Positions 18,314 to 27,092 of a stretch of 64,000 nt of DNA are shown here, in pieces. The translations under genes and the position numbers were made by a program. The DNA lies in assembly GCF_039528515.1 (NCBI RefSeq), contig NZ_BAAALT010000028.1:32060-96059 (forward strand). Reading direction: 5' to 3'. The notes beneath the pieces are model-generated. The model saw only the letters and a program-made list of their open reading frames with translations, had not been told where the DNA came from and made no database searches. The DNA is from Luedemannella flava (GTDB lineage Bacteria; Actinomycetota; Actinomycetes; Mycobacteriales; Micromonosporaceae). Numbering within the stretch: position 1 is the first letter of the stretch; every line of letters begins with the position of its first letter.

Positions 18314-19262
18314 CCAGGTTGTCGGCGGGAGGTCGGGGGTCGTCGTCCGGGTCGGCTTCGGCCAGGGAGAGGGCGGGTTTTCTCGCTTCGGCCGTCGGGA
18401 TGACCACGTCGCCGGCGGAGGAGACCACGACGCACCAGGTGCCGACCACCGGTTCGCCGTAGAGGGTCGCGACGTTGCCGAGGTCGTGGCGGGCCAGCTC
18501 CTTCGGGCGCACCGGGATCTCGACCGCCCAGTACGGGTCGGCCAGCGGGCCGACGACCAGGACGCCGTTGTAGACGTCGGCCACACCGACCTCACGCGCC
18601 GGTTGGGGCATGCGGAAGAACCGGCGGACGGCCCAGTGGTCGGCCACGATCCAGCCCACGGCGCCCACGGCGAGCGCGCCCGCGCCGCCGGTCACGACGT
18701 ACCAGGCGCTCAGGTCCTCGGGCGGTGCCCCGTCCGCGGCGAGCAGGTCGGCCGCGTCCTGGGCGTGGCGGGCGAACCACCCGAACATCGCCGCCACGGC
18801 GGCCGCCCCGGCGACGAACCACCAGCGCCACGCGTCCGGCCAGGACACCCGCCGGGGCCTCGGCGGGACCGCCGTCTCGGGAGCGCGGACCAGCCACGCG
18901 ACCTCCTCGGTGGCCGGCCGCGACGTCGCCGCGTACACGGCGACGAGCGCGTAGAGCACGACGGCGACGGATGCCCGCCAGTGCACCGGGTAACCCATCC
19001 AACCGTCGAGGGCACACCAGCCGACCGCCACCGCCACGCTCAGGACGGCGGCGACCACCCGGTTGAGGAACACGACGACGGGCAGTGCGAGCACCACGCC
19101 GACGCCGATCGCGAAGGCCACCGAGGCGCCGCAGGAGAACCCGGTCCCGCACATCCGGTCGGGCAGGTCGCTGCCGACGGCGCACAGCGTCACGACCGTG
19201 GCGACGACGGCCCACGCCCGGGGCAGCCGGTACGACCGGACGGGAAGGTCAATGCCGGGCAT
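18300..19262 (-). CDS. Hypothetical integral membrane protein
   Basis: The 320-residue protein has about seven hydrophobic segments: a block of four in the first 120 residues (for example AVVATVVTLCAVG and IGVGVVLALPVVVFL) and two more at about 150-165 and 200-220. A C-terminal soluble domain of about 90 residues follows (VEIPVRPKELARHDLG, then VVGTWCVVVSS). I do not recognise the family. The stop codon lies in the arm of the terminator hairpin. Confidence 0.75.
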   Translation of the reverse strand: MPGIDLPVRSYRLPRAWAVVATVVTLCAVGSDLPDRMCGTGFSCGASVAFAIGVGVVLALPVVVFLNRVVAAVLSVAVAVGWCALDGWMGYPVHWRASVAVVLYALVAVYAATSRPATEEVAWLVRAPETAVPPRPRRVSWPDAWRWWFVAGAAAVAAMFGWFARHAQDAADLLAADGAPPEDLSAWYVVTGGAGALAVGAVGWIVADHWAVRRFFRMPQPAREVGVADVYNGVLVVGPLADPYWAVEIPVRPKELARHDLGNVATLYGEPVVGTWCVVVSSAGDVVIPTAEARKPALSLAEADPDDDPRPPADNLAMAP

Positions 19263-19351
19263 GCCCGAACGATACTGACCTCACGCCAACGTCCCATCCC
19301 GCAGGTGTGGCGAATTCGGACCGGATAGCGACCCCCTATTCGCCACGCCCC

Positions 19352-19993
19352 CTACGCGCGGTCGTCGATGAGGATCGGGACCGCGCGGGCGCGGCGGGCC
19401 GCCTCCTGCAGGACGACCAGGCGCGGCTCCGGCACGTCGAGCAGGCGTGGGGCGCGCAGTGCCGCGACGGCCGCCAACCGGGGGTCGGCGAGCACCGCGT
19501 CCACCGCGCGCCGGTCGCCGCCCGTCACGACGGCCGCCAGGTTTCCGACGACGGGGACGAGCAGGCGGACGACCAGGTCTGCGGCGTCCCCGGCGGCCGC
19601 CTTGGCCTGGTTGTCGCGGCGGCGGGCGAAGCGCTGCTGGGACCAGCCGCCCGCGGCGGTGCGGCCCTGCACGTAGTGGCTGTCGACCTTGGACGCCTCC
19701 AGGGACTCGCCGAGCGCCACCCCGACCGCGACGGCGCCCTTGCGGGCGAGCAGCAGGCCCACCCGCCGCACCACCGCGGCGTCGGTGACCAGCGCCGCGA
19801 GGCTCGCCGGCGCGGCCGCCCCGGGCGGCGGGTGCAGGACCGCCGTCGAGCCGTCGGGCGCCGCGAGCTCCACGGCGTACCCCCGGATGGTTTCGACGGG
19901 CGTGCCGTGGCGCTCGGAGAACGTGGCCAGCCACTTCGGCAGCCGGGCCGGGTCGACCTCGACCCAGCGCGGTCCCGCCGGCCGCCCGCTCAC
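19352..19993 (-). CDS. acVLRF1-type peptidyl-tRNA hydrolase / release factor-like protein
   Basis: The 213-residue protein carries the loop RTAAGGWSQQRFARRRDNQ, which corresponds to the GxGG(W/F)SQ-R-x-x-R-R pattern of the VLRF1 family. In this family the Gln and Gly-rich loop acts like the GGQ of release factors and frees the nascent chain from tRNA on stalled 50S subunits. The actinobacterial branch is called acVLRF1. The GTG start overlaps the stop of the upstream aminotransferase-like gene by 4 bp, so the two are translationally coupled. Confidence 0.85.
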   Translation of the reverse strand: MSGRPAGPRWVEVDPARLPKWLATFSERHGTPVETIRGYAVELAAPDGSTAVLHPPPGAAAPASLAALVTDAAVVRRVGLLLARKGAVAVGVALGESLEASKVDSHYVQGRTAAGGWSQQRFARRRDNQAKAAAGDAADLVVRLLVPVVGNLAAVVTGGDRRAVDAVLADPRLAAVAALRAPRLLDVPEPRLVVLQEAARRARAVPILIDDRA

Positions 19994-21024
19994 CGGGTCA
20001 GGGCCGCCAGCGCGAGATCCACGTCGGCGACCGTGTTGTAGACGTGGAAGGAGGCGCGCACGCGCCCGGCGCGGACGGCGGCGCGCACGCCGGCGGCCGC
20101 GAGGCGGTCCTCGGCGCCCGGGACGTCGACGCACACGATGGCGCTATCACCCGGCGGCAGGCCGAGCCCGGCCCGGAACCGGTTGGCGAGCGACAGGTCG
20201 TGGTCGTGGATCGCCGCGACGCCGAGCTGCTCGACGACCTCCAGGGCGGGCGCGGTGCCGACCCAGGCGAGCCAGGCCGGCGAGATGTCGAACCGGCGGG
20301 CCGTGGTGGCCAGCCGCAGCGGCAGCCCGTAGTAGGAGCCGTGCGGGTCGTCGCCGGCGTACCAGCCGGCGGCGATCGGCCGGAACCGGTCGCGGACCTC
20401 CGGGCTGAGATAGGCGAACCCGGTCCCACGCGGGGACATGAGCCACTTGTACGCCCCGACGACCACGACGTCCGCGAGCGCGGCGTCGAACGGCAGCCAG
20501 CCGCACGCCTGGGTGGCGTCGACGACCGTCAGCGCGCCGGCGGCGCGGGCCACCCGGCACACCTCGGTGTAGTCGGCGACCTCGCCGGTGGCGGACTGCA
20601 CCAGGCTGAACGCGACCACGTCCGCGTCGGCGGCCGCCTCGACCAGCCCGGACACCGGCACCGTGCGCACCCGCACGCCCCGGTCGGCGTGCACCATCCA
20701 GGGGAACAGGTTGGACGTGAAGTCGATGTCGACGCAGACCACCCGGCTGCGGTCGGGGATCGCGGCCGCGACGGGCGCGAGCAGCTGCGACACCTGCGAC
20801 CCGACGGCCACGTCGGTGGCGTCGACGCCGACGATGCGGGCGAACGCCGCCCGGGCGCGGGCGGTCGAGGTGTCCCACCCCTCCCAGGACACCCGGCCGG
20901 TGCGCCAGTCGTCGGTGGCCACCGCGAGCTCGTCGATGGCCTGCTGGGGCGGCAGGCCGTAGGAGGCCGTGTTCAGCCAGCCCGGGACGGGCTGCCACCA
21001 GTGTTGCGCCGACTCGATGTCCAC
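19990..21024 (-). CDS. Class V aminotransferase-fold PLP enzyme
   Basis: The 344-residue protein shows the cofactor Lys193 in GAYKWLMSPRG and Asp169 in TVVDATQACG, the two hallmark residues of the class V fold (cysteine desulfurases, kynureninase-like and isopenicillin-epimerase-like enzymes). It lacks a C-terminal catalytic Cys loop of the SufS kind, so it is not an obvious desulfurase. The reaction is unknown. It is the first gene of a two-gene unit with the acVLRF1 gene. Confidence 0.88.
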   Translation of the reverse strand: MDIESAQHWWQPVPGWLNTASYGLPPQQAIDELAVATDDWRTGRVSWEGWDTSTARARAAFARIVGVDATDVAVGSQVSQLLAPVAAAIPDRSRVVCVDIDFTSNLFPWMVHADRGVRVRTVPVSGLVEAAADADVVAFSLVQSATGEVADYTEVCRVARAAGALTVVDATQACGWLPFDAALADVVVVGAYKWLMSPRGTGFAYLSPEVRDRFRPIAAGWYAGDDPHGSYYGLPLRLATTARRFDISPAWLAWVGTAPALEVVEQLGVAAIHDHDLSLANRFRAGLGLPPGDSAIVCVDVPGAEDRLAAAGVRAAVRAGRVRASFHVYNTVADVDLALAALTR

Positions 21025-21065
21025 GTCGCCAGTCTGCCACCGGCCGCATCTGAAATTCTGGGCCC

Positions 21066-21755
21066 GTGCACGAGGCGTTCCTCACCCGGCTGGCCGCGGC
21101 GTTCGAGGCGGCCCGCGACCCCGAACGGGCGGTCGCGATGCGGGCCTACATGCGAGACCAGTTCCCGTTCCTGGGCATCGGCGCGCCGGCCCAGAAGACC
21201 CTCGTCCGGGCCGCCCTGACGGGACTGGGCGCGCCGACCGGGGACGACCTGCGCGCGCTCGCGCTCGCCTGCTGGGACCTGCCCGAGCGGGAGTACCAGT
21301 ACGCGGCCTGCTTCGTGCTGCGCCGCTTCGTCAAGCGGTGCCCGGCCGGGTTCCTGCCGACCGCGCGGACGCTCATCACCACGAAGTCGTGGTGGGACTC
21401 CGTCGACGCGCTCGCCGCGCACACCGTCGGCCCGCTCGTCGCCGCCCATCCGGAACTGGGCGAGGTCATGGACCGGTGGATCACCGACGACAACCTGTGG
21501 GTGGCGCGCACGGCGCTGCTGCACCAGCTGCGCTACGGCGCGGCGACCAACGAGGAGCGGCTCTTCGCCTACTGCGTGAAGCAGTCGGGTCACAGGGACT
21601 TCTTCATCCGCAAGGCGATCGGCTGGGCGCTGCGGGAGTACGCCCGGACGGACCCGGAGGCGGTCCGCGCCTTCGTCGCCCGTACCCCCTTGTCCCCGCT
21701 GTCGGTCCGCGAGGCGATGAAGCATATGAATCTTGGGGCCAAACCGCACCGGTAG
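21066..21755 (+). CDS. DNA alkylation repair protein (AlkD-like HEAT-repeat glycosylase)
   Basis: The 229-residue all-helical protein matches the AlkD pattern: MRAYMRDQFPFLGIGAP near residue 25, then W-D-L-P-E-R-E-Y-Q-Y-A and the TTKSWWDSVD segment, where the conserved Trp and Asp line the active site in AlkD. Such enzymes remove alkylated bases such as N3- and N7-alkylpurines. The GTG start lies in the short divergent gap to the PLP enzyme. The last eight codons form the left arm of the following terminator. Confidence 0.9.
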   Translation: MHEAFLTRLAAAFEAARDPERAVAMRAYMRDQFPFLGIGAPAQKTLVRAALTGLGAPTGDDLRALALACWDLPEREYQYAACFVLRRFVKRCPAGFLPTARTLITTKSWWDSVDALAAHTVGPLVAAHPELGEVMDRWITDDNLWVARTALLHQLRYGAATNEERLFAYCVKQSGHRDFFIRKAIGWALREYARTDPEAVRAFVARTPLSPLSVREAMKHMNLGAKPHR

Positions 21756-21775
21756 GTACGGTTTGGCCCCAAGAT
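21730..21775. terminator. Bidirectional terminator hairpin
   Basis: ATCTTGGGGCCAAACCG at 21730-21746 and its perfect reverse complement at 21759-21775 flank a 12-base loop. It lies between two convergent genes and its left arm is inside the coding end of the repair gene. It resembles the hairpin at 39317-39364. Confidence 0.75.
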
Positions 21776-21797
21776 CCTGTGGGGGACCCGAGGAAAG

Positions 21798-23408
21798 TCA
21801 GACGGCCGCCGGTTCGGGGGCCTTGGCGGGAGCGCCGCCGTGTTCGGCGTCCAGGGCCAGTTCCTCGGCGTCCGGCTCGCGCGGGGCCGGGCGGGTCAGC
21901 GCGAACAGCCCGCAGACCAGGGCGAGGAACAGGTAGCCCAGCGCCACCGGCCCGTTGGCGTTCCACGCGACCTCGGGCGCGTGGATGAGACCGACGAACG
22001 ACAGCAGCGCCGCGACCGCCGCGAAGATGGCGGCCATGAGGAAACGTTTGTCGATGATGAACGCGACGATCGCGCCCAGCAGCAAGCCGACCAGGATGGC
22101 GCCCTGGCCGAGCGTGTTGAGGCCGGCGTAGAAGACGCCGGCGTTGGCCAGCGCCTCGTCGCCGACGGCGGCCGCGCTCGTGCCGGCCGCGCCGAGCACG
22201 TTGTCGATCAGGCCGGCCGCCCACGAGGCGATGTTGGGTATCAGCGCGGCGACCACGGCGGCCGCGTGGATGCGCGGCGTGTGCTGGAACGCCTGGGCGC
22301 CGATGAGCAGGCCGATGTAGAGCAGGATCGGCACGATCGCCGGCAGCGGCAGGACCGCCCCCAGGAGCCCGAACAGCCCGAAGAAGCAGAGCAGCGCGAT
22401 CGCCACCCCGGTGGCCATCGAGTACCCGCTGCGTCCGCCCGCCTTCTTCCAGCCGGGGTGGCCGATGTACACGGCCGGCGGGAACGGCGAGCCGAGGCAG
22501 GCGCCGACGAGCGCGCCCGCGCCGTCGGCGAGCAGCACGCTGCGAAGGTTGTAGCTGTCCCCCGCCGCCGCCGCGCTCTCGACGTTCGACATGCCCTCGG
22601 TGAAGTTGTAGACGCCCAACGGGATGGCGGTGGCCAGCAGCGGCCCGATGTCGGACAGCCCGGCGCCGAGCAGGTCGAAGTGGAAGCTGGGGAACGCGAA
22701 CGCGATGTCCTTGGCCGCCGCGGACACGTCCGGCGCGGACATGACGCCGCCGACCCAGGCGATCGCCGTGCCGACGAGCAGGGCGGCCAGGCTGATCGGG
22801 ATGTTGCCGGGCAGCCTGATGTCGGTGAGCAGGCCGATGAGCAGCAGCGCGAACACCGGCAGCGCGACCCACGCGAGCGCCCACATGCGGGCGGCCGGCA
22901 GCATCGAGATGAAGGTGACGGAGATGCCGGCAAGCGTGCCGAGCAGCGCGGCGCGCGGCGCGAACTTCCGGATGTACGGCCCGACGAACGCCCCGATGAG
23001 CACGATGACGCCGATGATGAACGCCCACGCGAGCCCCGCCTCCCAGGCGCGCACGGCGTCCTTGGTCTGCAGGTAGATCGGCAGCATGATCAGGAACACG
23101 ACGATGAACATGTGCGGGACGCTCGGCCCGTACGGCATCGCCGTGACGTCGGCGCGGTTCTCCCGGACCGCGAGCCGCCGCGCCAGGACGGTGTAGTAGA
23201 TGTTGCCGGCCACGAGCGCGATGCCGAGCGCCGGCAGGATCGTGCCGTACACGTCGCCGGCGGGCAGGTGCACGACGCCGATGCACAGCGCGGTCAGCGT
23301 GAGGACGTTGACCAGGACGTTGATGCCGAGTCCGGAGAACGCGTTGGTGTCGCCGCGCACCCAGAGGGGCAGATTCGGGTCGAGTTTGAGGGTCGGGAGT
23401 TTGACCAT
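21798..23408 (-). CDS. NCS2-like permease (xanthine/uracil permease family-like)
   Basis: The 536-residue protein has about 12 hydrophobic segments and the family-like start LWVRGDTNAFSGLGINVL, then MPYGPSVPHMF and NFTEGMSNVESAAAAGD, which lie in the substrate half of this transporter fold. It probably imports a nucleobase-like or ureide-like compound. The ATG has GAGGAG upstream. It follows an isochorismatase-family hydrolase gene by 15 bp, so the pair likely imports and then hydrolyses one compound. Confidence 0.85.
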   Translation of the reverse strand: MVKLPTLKLDPNLPLWVRGDTNAFSGLGINVLVNVLTLTALCIGVVHLPAGDVYGTILPALGIALVAGNIYYTVLARRLAVRENRADVTAMPYGPSVPHMFIVVFLIMLPIYLQTKDAVRAWEAGLAWAFIIGVIVLIGAFVGPYIRKFAPRAALLGTLAGISVTFISMLPAARMWALAWVALPVFALLLIGLLTDIRLPGNIPISLAALLVGTAIAWVGGVMSAPDVSAAAKDIAFAFPSFHFDLLGAGLSDIGPLLATAIPLGVYNFTEGMSNVESAAAAGDSYNLRSVLLADGAGALVGACLGSPFPPAVYIGHPGWKKAGGRSGYSMATGVAIALLCFFGLFGLLGAVLPLPAIVPILLYIGLLIGAQAFQHTPRIHAAAVVAALIPNIASWAAGLIDNVLGAAGTSAAAVGDEALANAGVFYAGLNTLGQGAILVGLLLGAIVAFIIDKRFLMAAIFAAVAALLSFVGLIHAPEVAWNANGPVALGYLFLALVCGLFALTRPAPREPDAEELALDAEHGGAPAKAPEPAAV

Positions 23409-23423
23409 GGCGCACTCCTCGCG

Positions 23424-24107
23424 TCAGACGGGAACCTCGGCCTCCCGCAGGGCCGCCATGAAGTCGGTGGACGTGGCGACCCAGCCGAAGATGCCGCCCT
23501 GTGCGGCGACCATCTCCAGGCCGATGCGTTGGAACTCGGGGAAGTAGGAACCGACGCAGTCGGACAGGACCAGGCACTCGTACCCCCGGTCGTTGGCCTC
23601 CCGCACGGTGGTGTGCACGCACACCTCGGTGGTGACGCCGACCACGACGAGGCTGGTGATGCCCTTTTCGGCGAGCAGGTCGCCGAGTTCGGTGGCGTAG
23701 AAGGCGCCCTTGCCGGGCTTGTCGATGACGGGCTCGCCGGGCTGCGGCGCGAGTTCGTCGACGATGTCGTGGCCCTCCTCGCCGCGGATGAGGATGCGCC
23801 CGCGCGGGCCGGGGTCACCGATGCGCATGCTCGGCTTGCCGCGCCGGAGCTTGGCGGGCGGGCAGTCGGAGAGGTCGGGCAGGTGGCCCTCCCTCGTGTG
23901 GATGATGAAAAGGCCGAGCTCGCGGCACCCGGCGAGCAGCGCCTCGGTCGGCGCGATCGTGCGACGCAGCTGCTCGACGTCGTTGCCCAGGCTCTCCCCG
24001 AAGCCGCCCGGCTCCAGGAAGTCGCGCTGCATGTCGATGACGACGAGCGCCGTGGTCGCCGGGTCGAAGCTGAACGGATAGGGAAGAGCCGGAACCGTTG
24101 CCGACAT
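23424..24107 (-). CDS. Isochorismatase-family cysteine hydrolase
   Basis: The 227-residue protein has the triad of the family: Asp25 in VVIDMQRDF, Lys130 in VIDKPGKGAF and Cys163 in TTEVCVHTT, plus the non-proline cis-peptide region before the Cys. Family members split amides such as biuret, ureidoacrylate, nicotinamide or carbamoyl compounds. Because it is coexpressed with a permease for nucleobase-like compounds, hydrolysis of a ureide or related nitrogen source is a fair guess. The ATG has GAGGGT seven bases upstream. Confidence 0.88.
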   Translation of the reverse strand: MSATVPALPYPFSFDPATTALVVIDMQRDFLEPGGFGESLGNDVEQLRRTIAPTEALLAGCRELGLFIIHTREGHLPDLSDCPPAKLRRGKPSMRIGDPGPRGRILIRGEEGHDIVDELAPQPGEPVIDKPGKGAFYATELGDLLAEKGITSLVVVGVTTEVCVHTTVREANDRGYECLVLSDCVGSYFPEFQRIGLEMVAAQGGIFGWVATSTDFMAALREAEVPV

Positions 24108-24280
24108 TGCGGACCCTCGATTCGTTGGATCCCAAGTTGGATACAACCGATTGTCAGCGGCTTCGTTTCCGCCTCGGCCTTGTCTTGTAACGTAACGATG
24201 ACGGGGCACGATCATCCGATGTGGACTGATTGCGTGCGTGCCACAGGCAATCACGCCTGCCAACTCACACGGGGAACGTG

Positions 24281-24703
24281 ATGAGACAACGCGTCATGTC
24301 ATCCATCGCAGGCTTGGCCCTGCTCGTCGCTGGCGTCGTCCTACCGGCGACTCCCGCCCACGCCGCGGGCACCATCGGGTGGACGGTGACGAATACGGCG
24401 ACTGAGACAAAGATCGAAGCTCGCCTCTACCAGACCGGCAGCGGCACGACGTATCTCGGTTACGTCAGCGTGATCCCGGGCTTCACCCACACCTTCTACG
24501 TGGTGACCGTCTGCGACCTCGCCGATGACGGGTGGCCGCTCACCGCACGCATTCAGGAGACCCCGACCTCAGCGGTCTACGAGGTCCGCGACTGGGACGG
24601 CCCCGACGGCGGCTGTGGCTCCGACGGTCCTCCGACCATCCGCAAGTTCCGCGCGGCCCTGGAAGAGAACGGCAGCCCTTGGGCGACGCCACCAGCCCGC
24701 TAA
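24281..24703 (+). CDS. Small secreted protein, hypothetical
   Basis: The 140-residue protein has a classical Sec signal (basic start, hydrophobic core, TPAHA cleavage site near residue 28). The mature protein is about 110 residues with two Cys (VVTVCDLAD and GGCGSDG) that can form one disulfide. I do not recognise the family. The ATG has GGGGAA seven bases upstream. It is divergent from the hydrolase gene. Confidence 0.7.
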   Translation: MRQRVMSSIAGLALLVAGVVLPATPAHAAGTIGWTVTNTATETKIEARLYQTGSGTTYLGYVSVIPGFTHTFYVVTVCDLADDGWPLTARIQETPTSAVYEVRDWDGPDGGCGSDGPPTIRKFRAALEENGSPWATPPAR

Positions 24704-24726
24704 CGACCGACAGCCACTGCGTTAGC
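24699..24726. terminator. Short hairpin made of the two facing stop codons
   Basis: GCTAACG (24699-24705) and CGTTAGC (24720-24726) can pair around a 14-base loop. The arms contain the TAA stops of both convergent genes. It may be a weak bidirectional terminator. Confidence 0.4.
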
Positions 24727-25351
24727 CCAGCAGGAGCCAACCCGCAAGGATCACGATCACCACGCTGGACAGGACGGCGGTGATCAGGCGGCCGCGGGGG
24801 CCGGTGAGGACCCGGCCCACCGCGGTGCCGCCGGCGGCCAGCAGGAACTGCCAGCTCGCGGACGCGACGAACGCGGCCACCACGAACACCACCGAGGCGG
24901 CAGGCGACCGGTCACCGGTCGCCTGCCGGCCCAGCACGAGGGCCGCGAAGTAGATGATCGTCGCCGGGTTCAGGATCGTGAGCCCGAGCAGCGCCACGTA
25001 CGCCCGGCCGGGCGTGGTCAGCCCCTTGCCTCTCGTCGAGGCCGCCCGGGCGGGGTCGCGGTAGTGGCGCACGGCGGATACGGCCGTCCGCACGGCGATG
25101 ACGAGCAGCGCGCCGGCGGCGATCCACCGCATCGGGGTGGCGACCGGGGCGATCGCGTTGGCCAGCGCCGCCCCGCCGAGCACGGCGGCCAGCGCGTAGA
25201 TCCCGTCGGCCGTGGCCACGCCGAGCGCCGCACCTGCCCCCACCGCGAACGTCGTCCGGGCGGTCAGGCTGATGATGAGCACGGCGATGGCGCCCACCGG
25301 CACGGCGATGCCGTACCCGGCGAGCAGCCCGGAGATCAACGCGTCGGTCAC
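24722..25351 (-). CDS. LysE family transporter
   Basis: The protein of about 209 residues has five to six hydrophobic helices and the LysE/RhtB start 'GLLAGYGIAVPVGAIAVLI', with the small-residue-rich 'G-x-A-L-G-V-A-T-A-D' in helix 2. It should export an amino acid or similar small compound. The start is uncertain: GTG 25351 is chosen, but TTG 25360 is in frame; neither has a clear ribosome site. Confidence 0.87.
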   Translation of the reverse strand: MTDALISGLLAGYGIAVPVGAIAVLIISLTARTTFAVGAGAALGVATADGIYALAAVLGGAALANAIAPVATPMRWIAAGALLVIAVRTAVSAVRHYRDPARAASTRGKGLTTPGRAYVALLGLTILNPATIIYFAALVLGRQATGDRSPAASVVFVVAAFVASASWQFLLAAGGTAVGRVLTGPRGRLITAVLSSVVIVILAGWLLLG

Positions 25352-25394
25352 GGAGGGCAACTGTGCCAGACGCGGCCCGCTGACCTCGACCGGA

Positions 25395-26219
25395 TTAGCT
25401 CAGCGAACCGACAAGCAGGGCGTGGAAGGCGGTCATCGTCGGGACGGTTACGTCAGGTGCGAAACGGGCGGAGTTCGCGCGGCTCAGGGCGGCCGCCTCC
25501 TCGCCGGCCCGCGCCGGCGGCCGGTCGCTGTCCACCGGTGGGCCCTCCGGGGCCGCCGCGGCCGGCGGGCCGTCGTAGACGTGCACGGCCGTGGCGACGC
25601 CCGCCCGGCGCGCGCAGAGGATGCCCCGGCTGAGCTGGTCGTCCATGAACCACGCCGCGTCGGCCGGCACGCCCAGCGCGTCCAGCGCCAGGTGGGCGAA
25701 GCGCGGGTTCGGCTTGCGGATGCCCACCTCGTCGCTGAAGAGCAGCACCCCGAAGTACTCCGCGAGGCCCTCGGCCGCCAGGAACTCCCGCATCGGCGCC
25801 CCGCACAGCGTGTTGCTCACCACCGCCGCCGGCACACCGGCCGCCCGTGCCGCCTCCAGCGACTCGCGCACCCCGGGCCGGACCCCCCACGGACGCTGCG
25901 TCCAGGCGCGGACCAGCTCGGTGGCGTGCGCGCCGACGGCCGCCCGAGCCGCCGCGGGCCAGTCCCCCGCCACGAAGTCCGCCCAGAACGCCTCGTGCGT
26001 CAGCTCCTCCGGCTCGGGGGTACGGGCGAGGGCGTCACGCCACTGCGAGTACGCCCGCCGGCCAGCCGTGATGTCCGCCTCGATCTCGGCGGCGCTCAGC
26101 GCCCCGCCGGTCAGCCCGGTGACCCGGTCGACGAGGGCCGGCATCCAGTCCGCCTTGCCGGCGAAGTCGGCCAGCACGCCGCCGAAGTCGAACAGGAGCG
26201 CTCCGGGCCGTACCACCAT
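25395..26219 (-). CDS. HAD family hydrolase
   Basis: The 274-residue protein has the nucleophile Asp11 in LLFDFGGVLAD. The second position of the usual DxD is Gly, as in the 'DFGGV' branch of subfamily IA. Motif II is VVSNT, motif III lies in GIRKPNPR, and motif IV is MDDQ. The substrate is probably a small phosphoester; none can be named. A C-terminal extension of about 60 residues beyond motif IV is Pro/Ala-rich. The ATG has AAGGA upstream. The gene is divergent from rnhA with 64 bp between starts. Confidence 0.88.
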   Translation of the reverse strand: MVVRPGALLFDFGGVLADFAGKADWMPALVDRVTGLTGGALSAAEIEADITAGRRAYSQWRDALARTPEPEELTHEAFWADFVAGDWPAAARAAVGAHATELVRAWTQRPWGVRPGVRESLEAARAAGVPAAVVSNTLCGAPMREFLAAEGLAEYFGVLLFSDEVGIRKPNPRFAHLALDALGVPADAAWFMDDQLSRGILCARRAGVATAVHVYDGPPAAAAPEGPPVDSDRPPARAGEEAAALSRANSARFAPDVTVPTMTAFHALLVGSLS

Positions 26220-26283
26220 GGGTGTGATCCTTGCGGGTGACCGGGTAACCGGCAAATCGGCGGCGACCCGGTACCGTGCCCGC

Positions 26284-26742
26284 ATGGCGGAAAAGGTTGT
26301 CGAGATCTACACGGACGGCGCGTGCAGCGGCAACCCGGGGCCGGGCGGCTGGGGCGCGGTGCTGCGCTACGGCGCGCACGTCAAGGAGCTGCACGGCGGC
26401 GACCCCGGCCCGACCACCAACAACCGCATGGAGCTCATGGCCGCCATCGAGGCGCTGGAGCACCTCACCCGCCCGGCCGTGGTGCGCCTGCACACCGACA
26501 GCGTCTACGTGCGCACCGGCATCACCCAGTGGCTGGCCGGGTGGCAGCGCAACGGCTGGCGCACCGCCGGCAAGCAGCCGGTGAAGAACGCCGACCTGTG
26601 GCAGCGGCTGTCCACCGCGTCCGCCCGCCACCAGATCGAGTGGCTGTGGGTCAAGGGCCACGCGGGCGACCCCGGCAACGAGCGCGCCGACGCGCTGGCC
26701 AACAAGGGCGTCGCGGAGGCCCGGGGCGGGGGCGCACACTAG
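26284..26742 (+). CDS. rnhA: Ribonuclease HI
   Basis: The 152-residue protein carries all catalytic carboxylates of RNase HI: Asp11 in YTDGACSGNPG, Glu50 in NRMELMA, Asp72 in HTDSVYV and Asp136 in NERAD, with His126 in VKGHAGD. It cuts the RNA strand of RNA-DNA hybrids. The basic handle region GWRTAGKQPVKN is present. The length is normal for the stand-alone enzyme. Confidence 0.96.
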   Translation: MAEKVVEIYTDGACSGNPGPGGWGAVLRYGAHVKELHGGDPGPTTNNRMELMAAIEALEHLTRPAVVRLHTDSVYVRTGITQWLAGWQRNGWRTAGKQPVKNADLWQRLSTASARHQIEWLWVKGHAGDPGNERADALANKGVAEARGGGAH

Positions 26743-26758
26743 GCGGATGAGGTCAGCT

Positions 26759-26947
26759 ATGGCAGACGAACCGCAGCACTCCGAAGACGCGCCACGGGAG
26801 TCCACGTCCAAGTGGCGGGCGCTGCCGGACCGGGTCCATCCGTCGGACATGGTCGAGTCCGCCCCGGAGGACCCGCCGCCGAGCACGCCCCCCGCGGCGG
26901 GCGACCCGGACACGAACTGGCTGCTCCGGTGGGGCAGCGGCGGGTAG
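26759..26947 (+). CDS. Small acidic, proline-rich hypothetical protein
   Basis: The 62-residue product is rich in Pro, Asp, Glu and Ser, with no membrane segment and no known domain; it ends NWLLRWGSGG. The second ATG has GAGG eight bases upstream, so it is preferred over the ATG at 26747. It follows rnhA by 16 bp and may be cotranscribed with it. Confidence 0.55.
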   Translation: MADEPQHSEDAPRESTSKWRALPDRVHPSDMVESAPEDPPPSTPPAAGDPDTNWLLRWGSGG

Positions 26948-26954
26948 TCGTCGA

Positions 26955-27092
26955 CTATCCGCGCGTCCCCCGCCGGTACTCGCCGGGCGGCACGCCGTAC
27001 CGGGCGACGAAGGCGCGGGTGAACTGTGGCGGGCTGGTGAACCCCCACCGCGCGGCGATGGCGTGGACGGACACGGGCGTATGCGGACACGG
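26955..27092 (-). pseudogene. C-terminal fragment of an AraC-family regulator
   Basis: The reverse strand reads SVHAIAARWGFTSPPQFTRA, then FVARYGVPPGEYRR and a stop at 26955. This is the second helix-turn-helix of an AraC/XylS regulator. The frame is blocked upstream by the TAG of the channel gene at 27093-27095, so all the rest of the protein is missing. It lies in the same frame directly after that stop codon. Confidence 0.7.
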
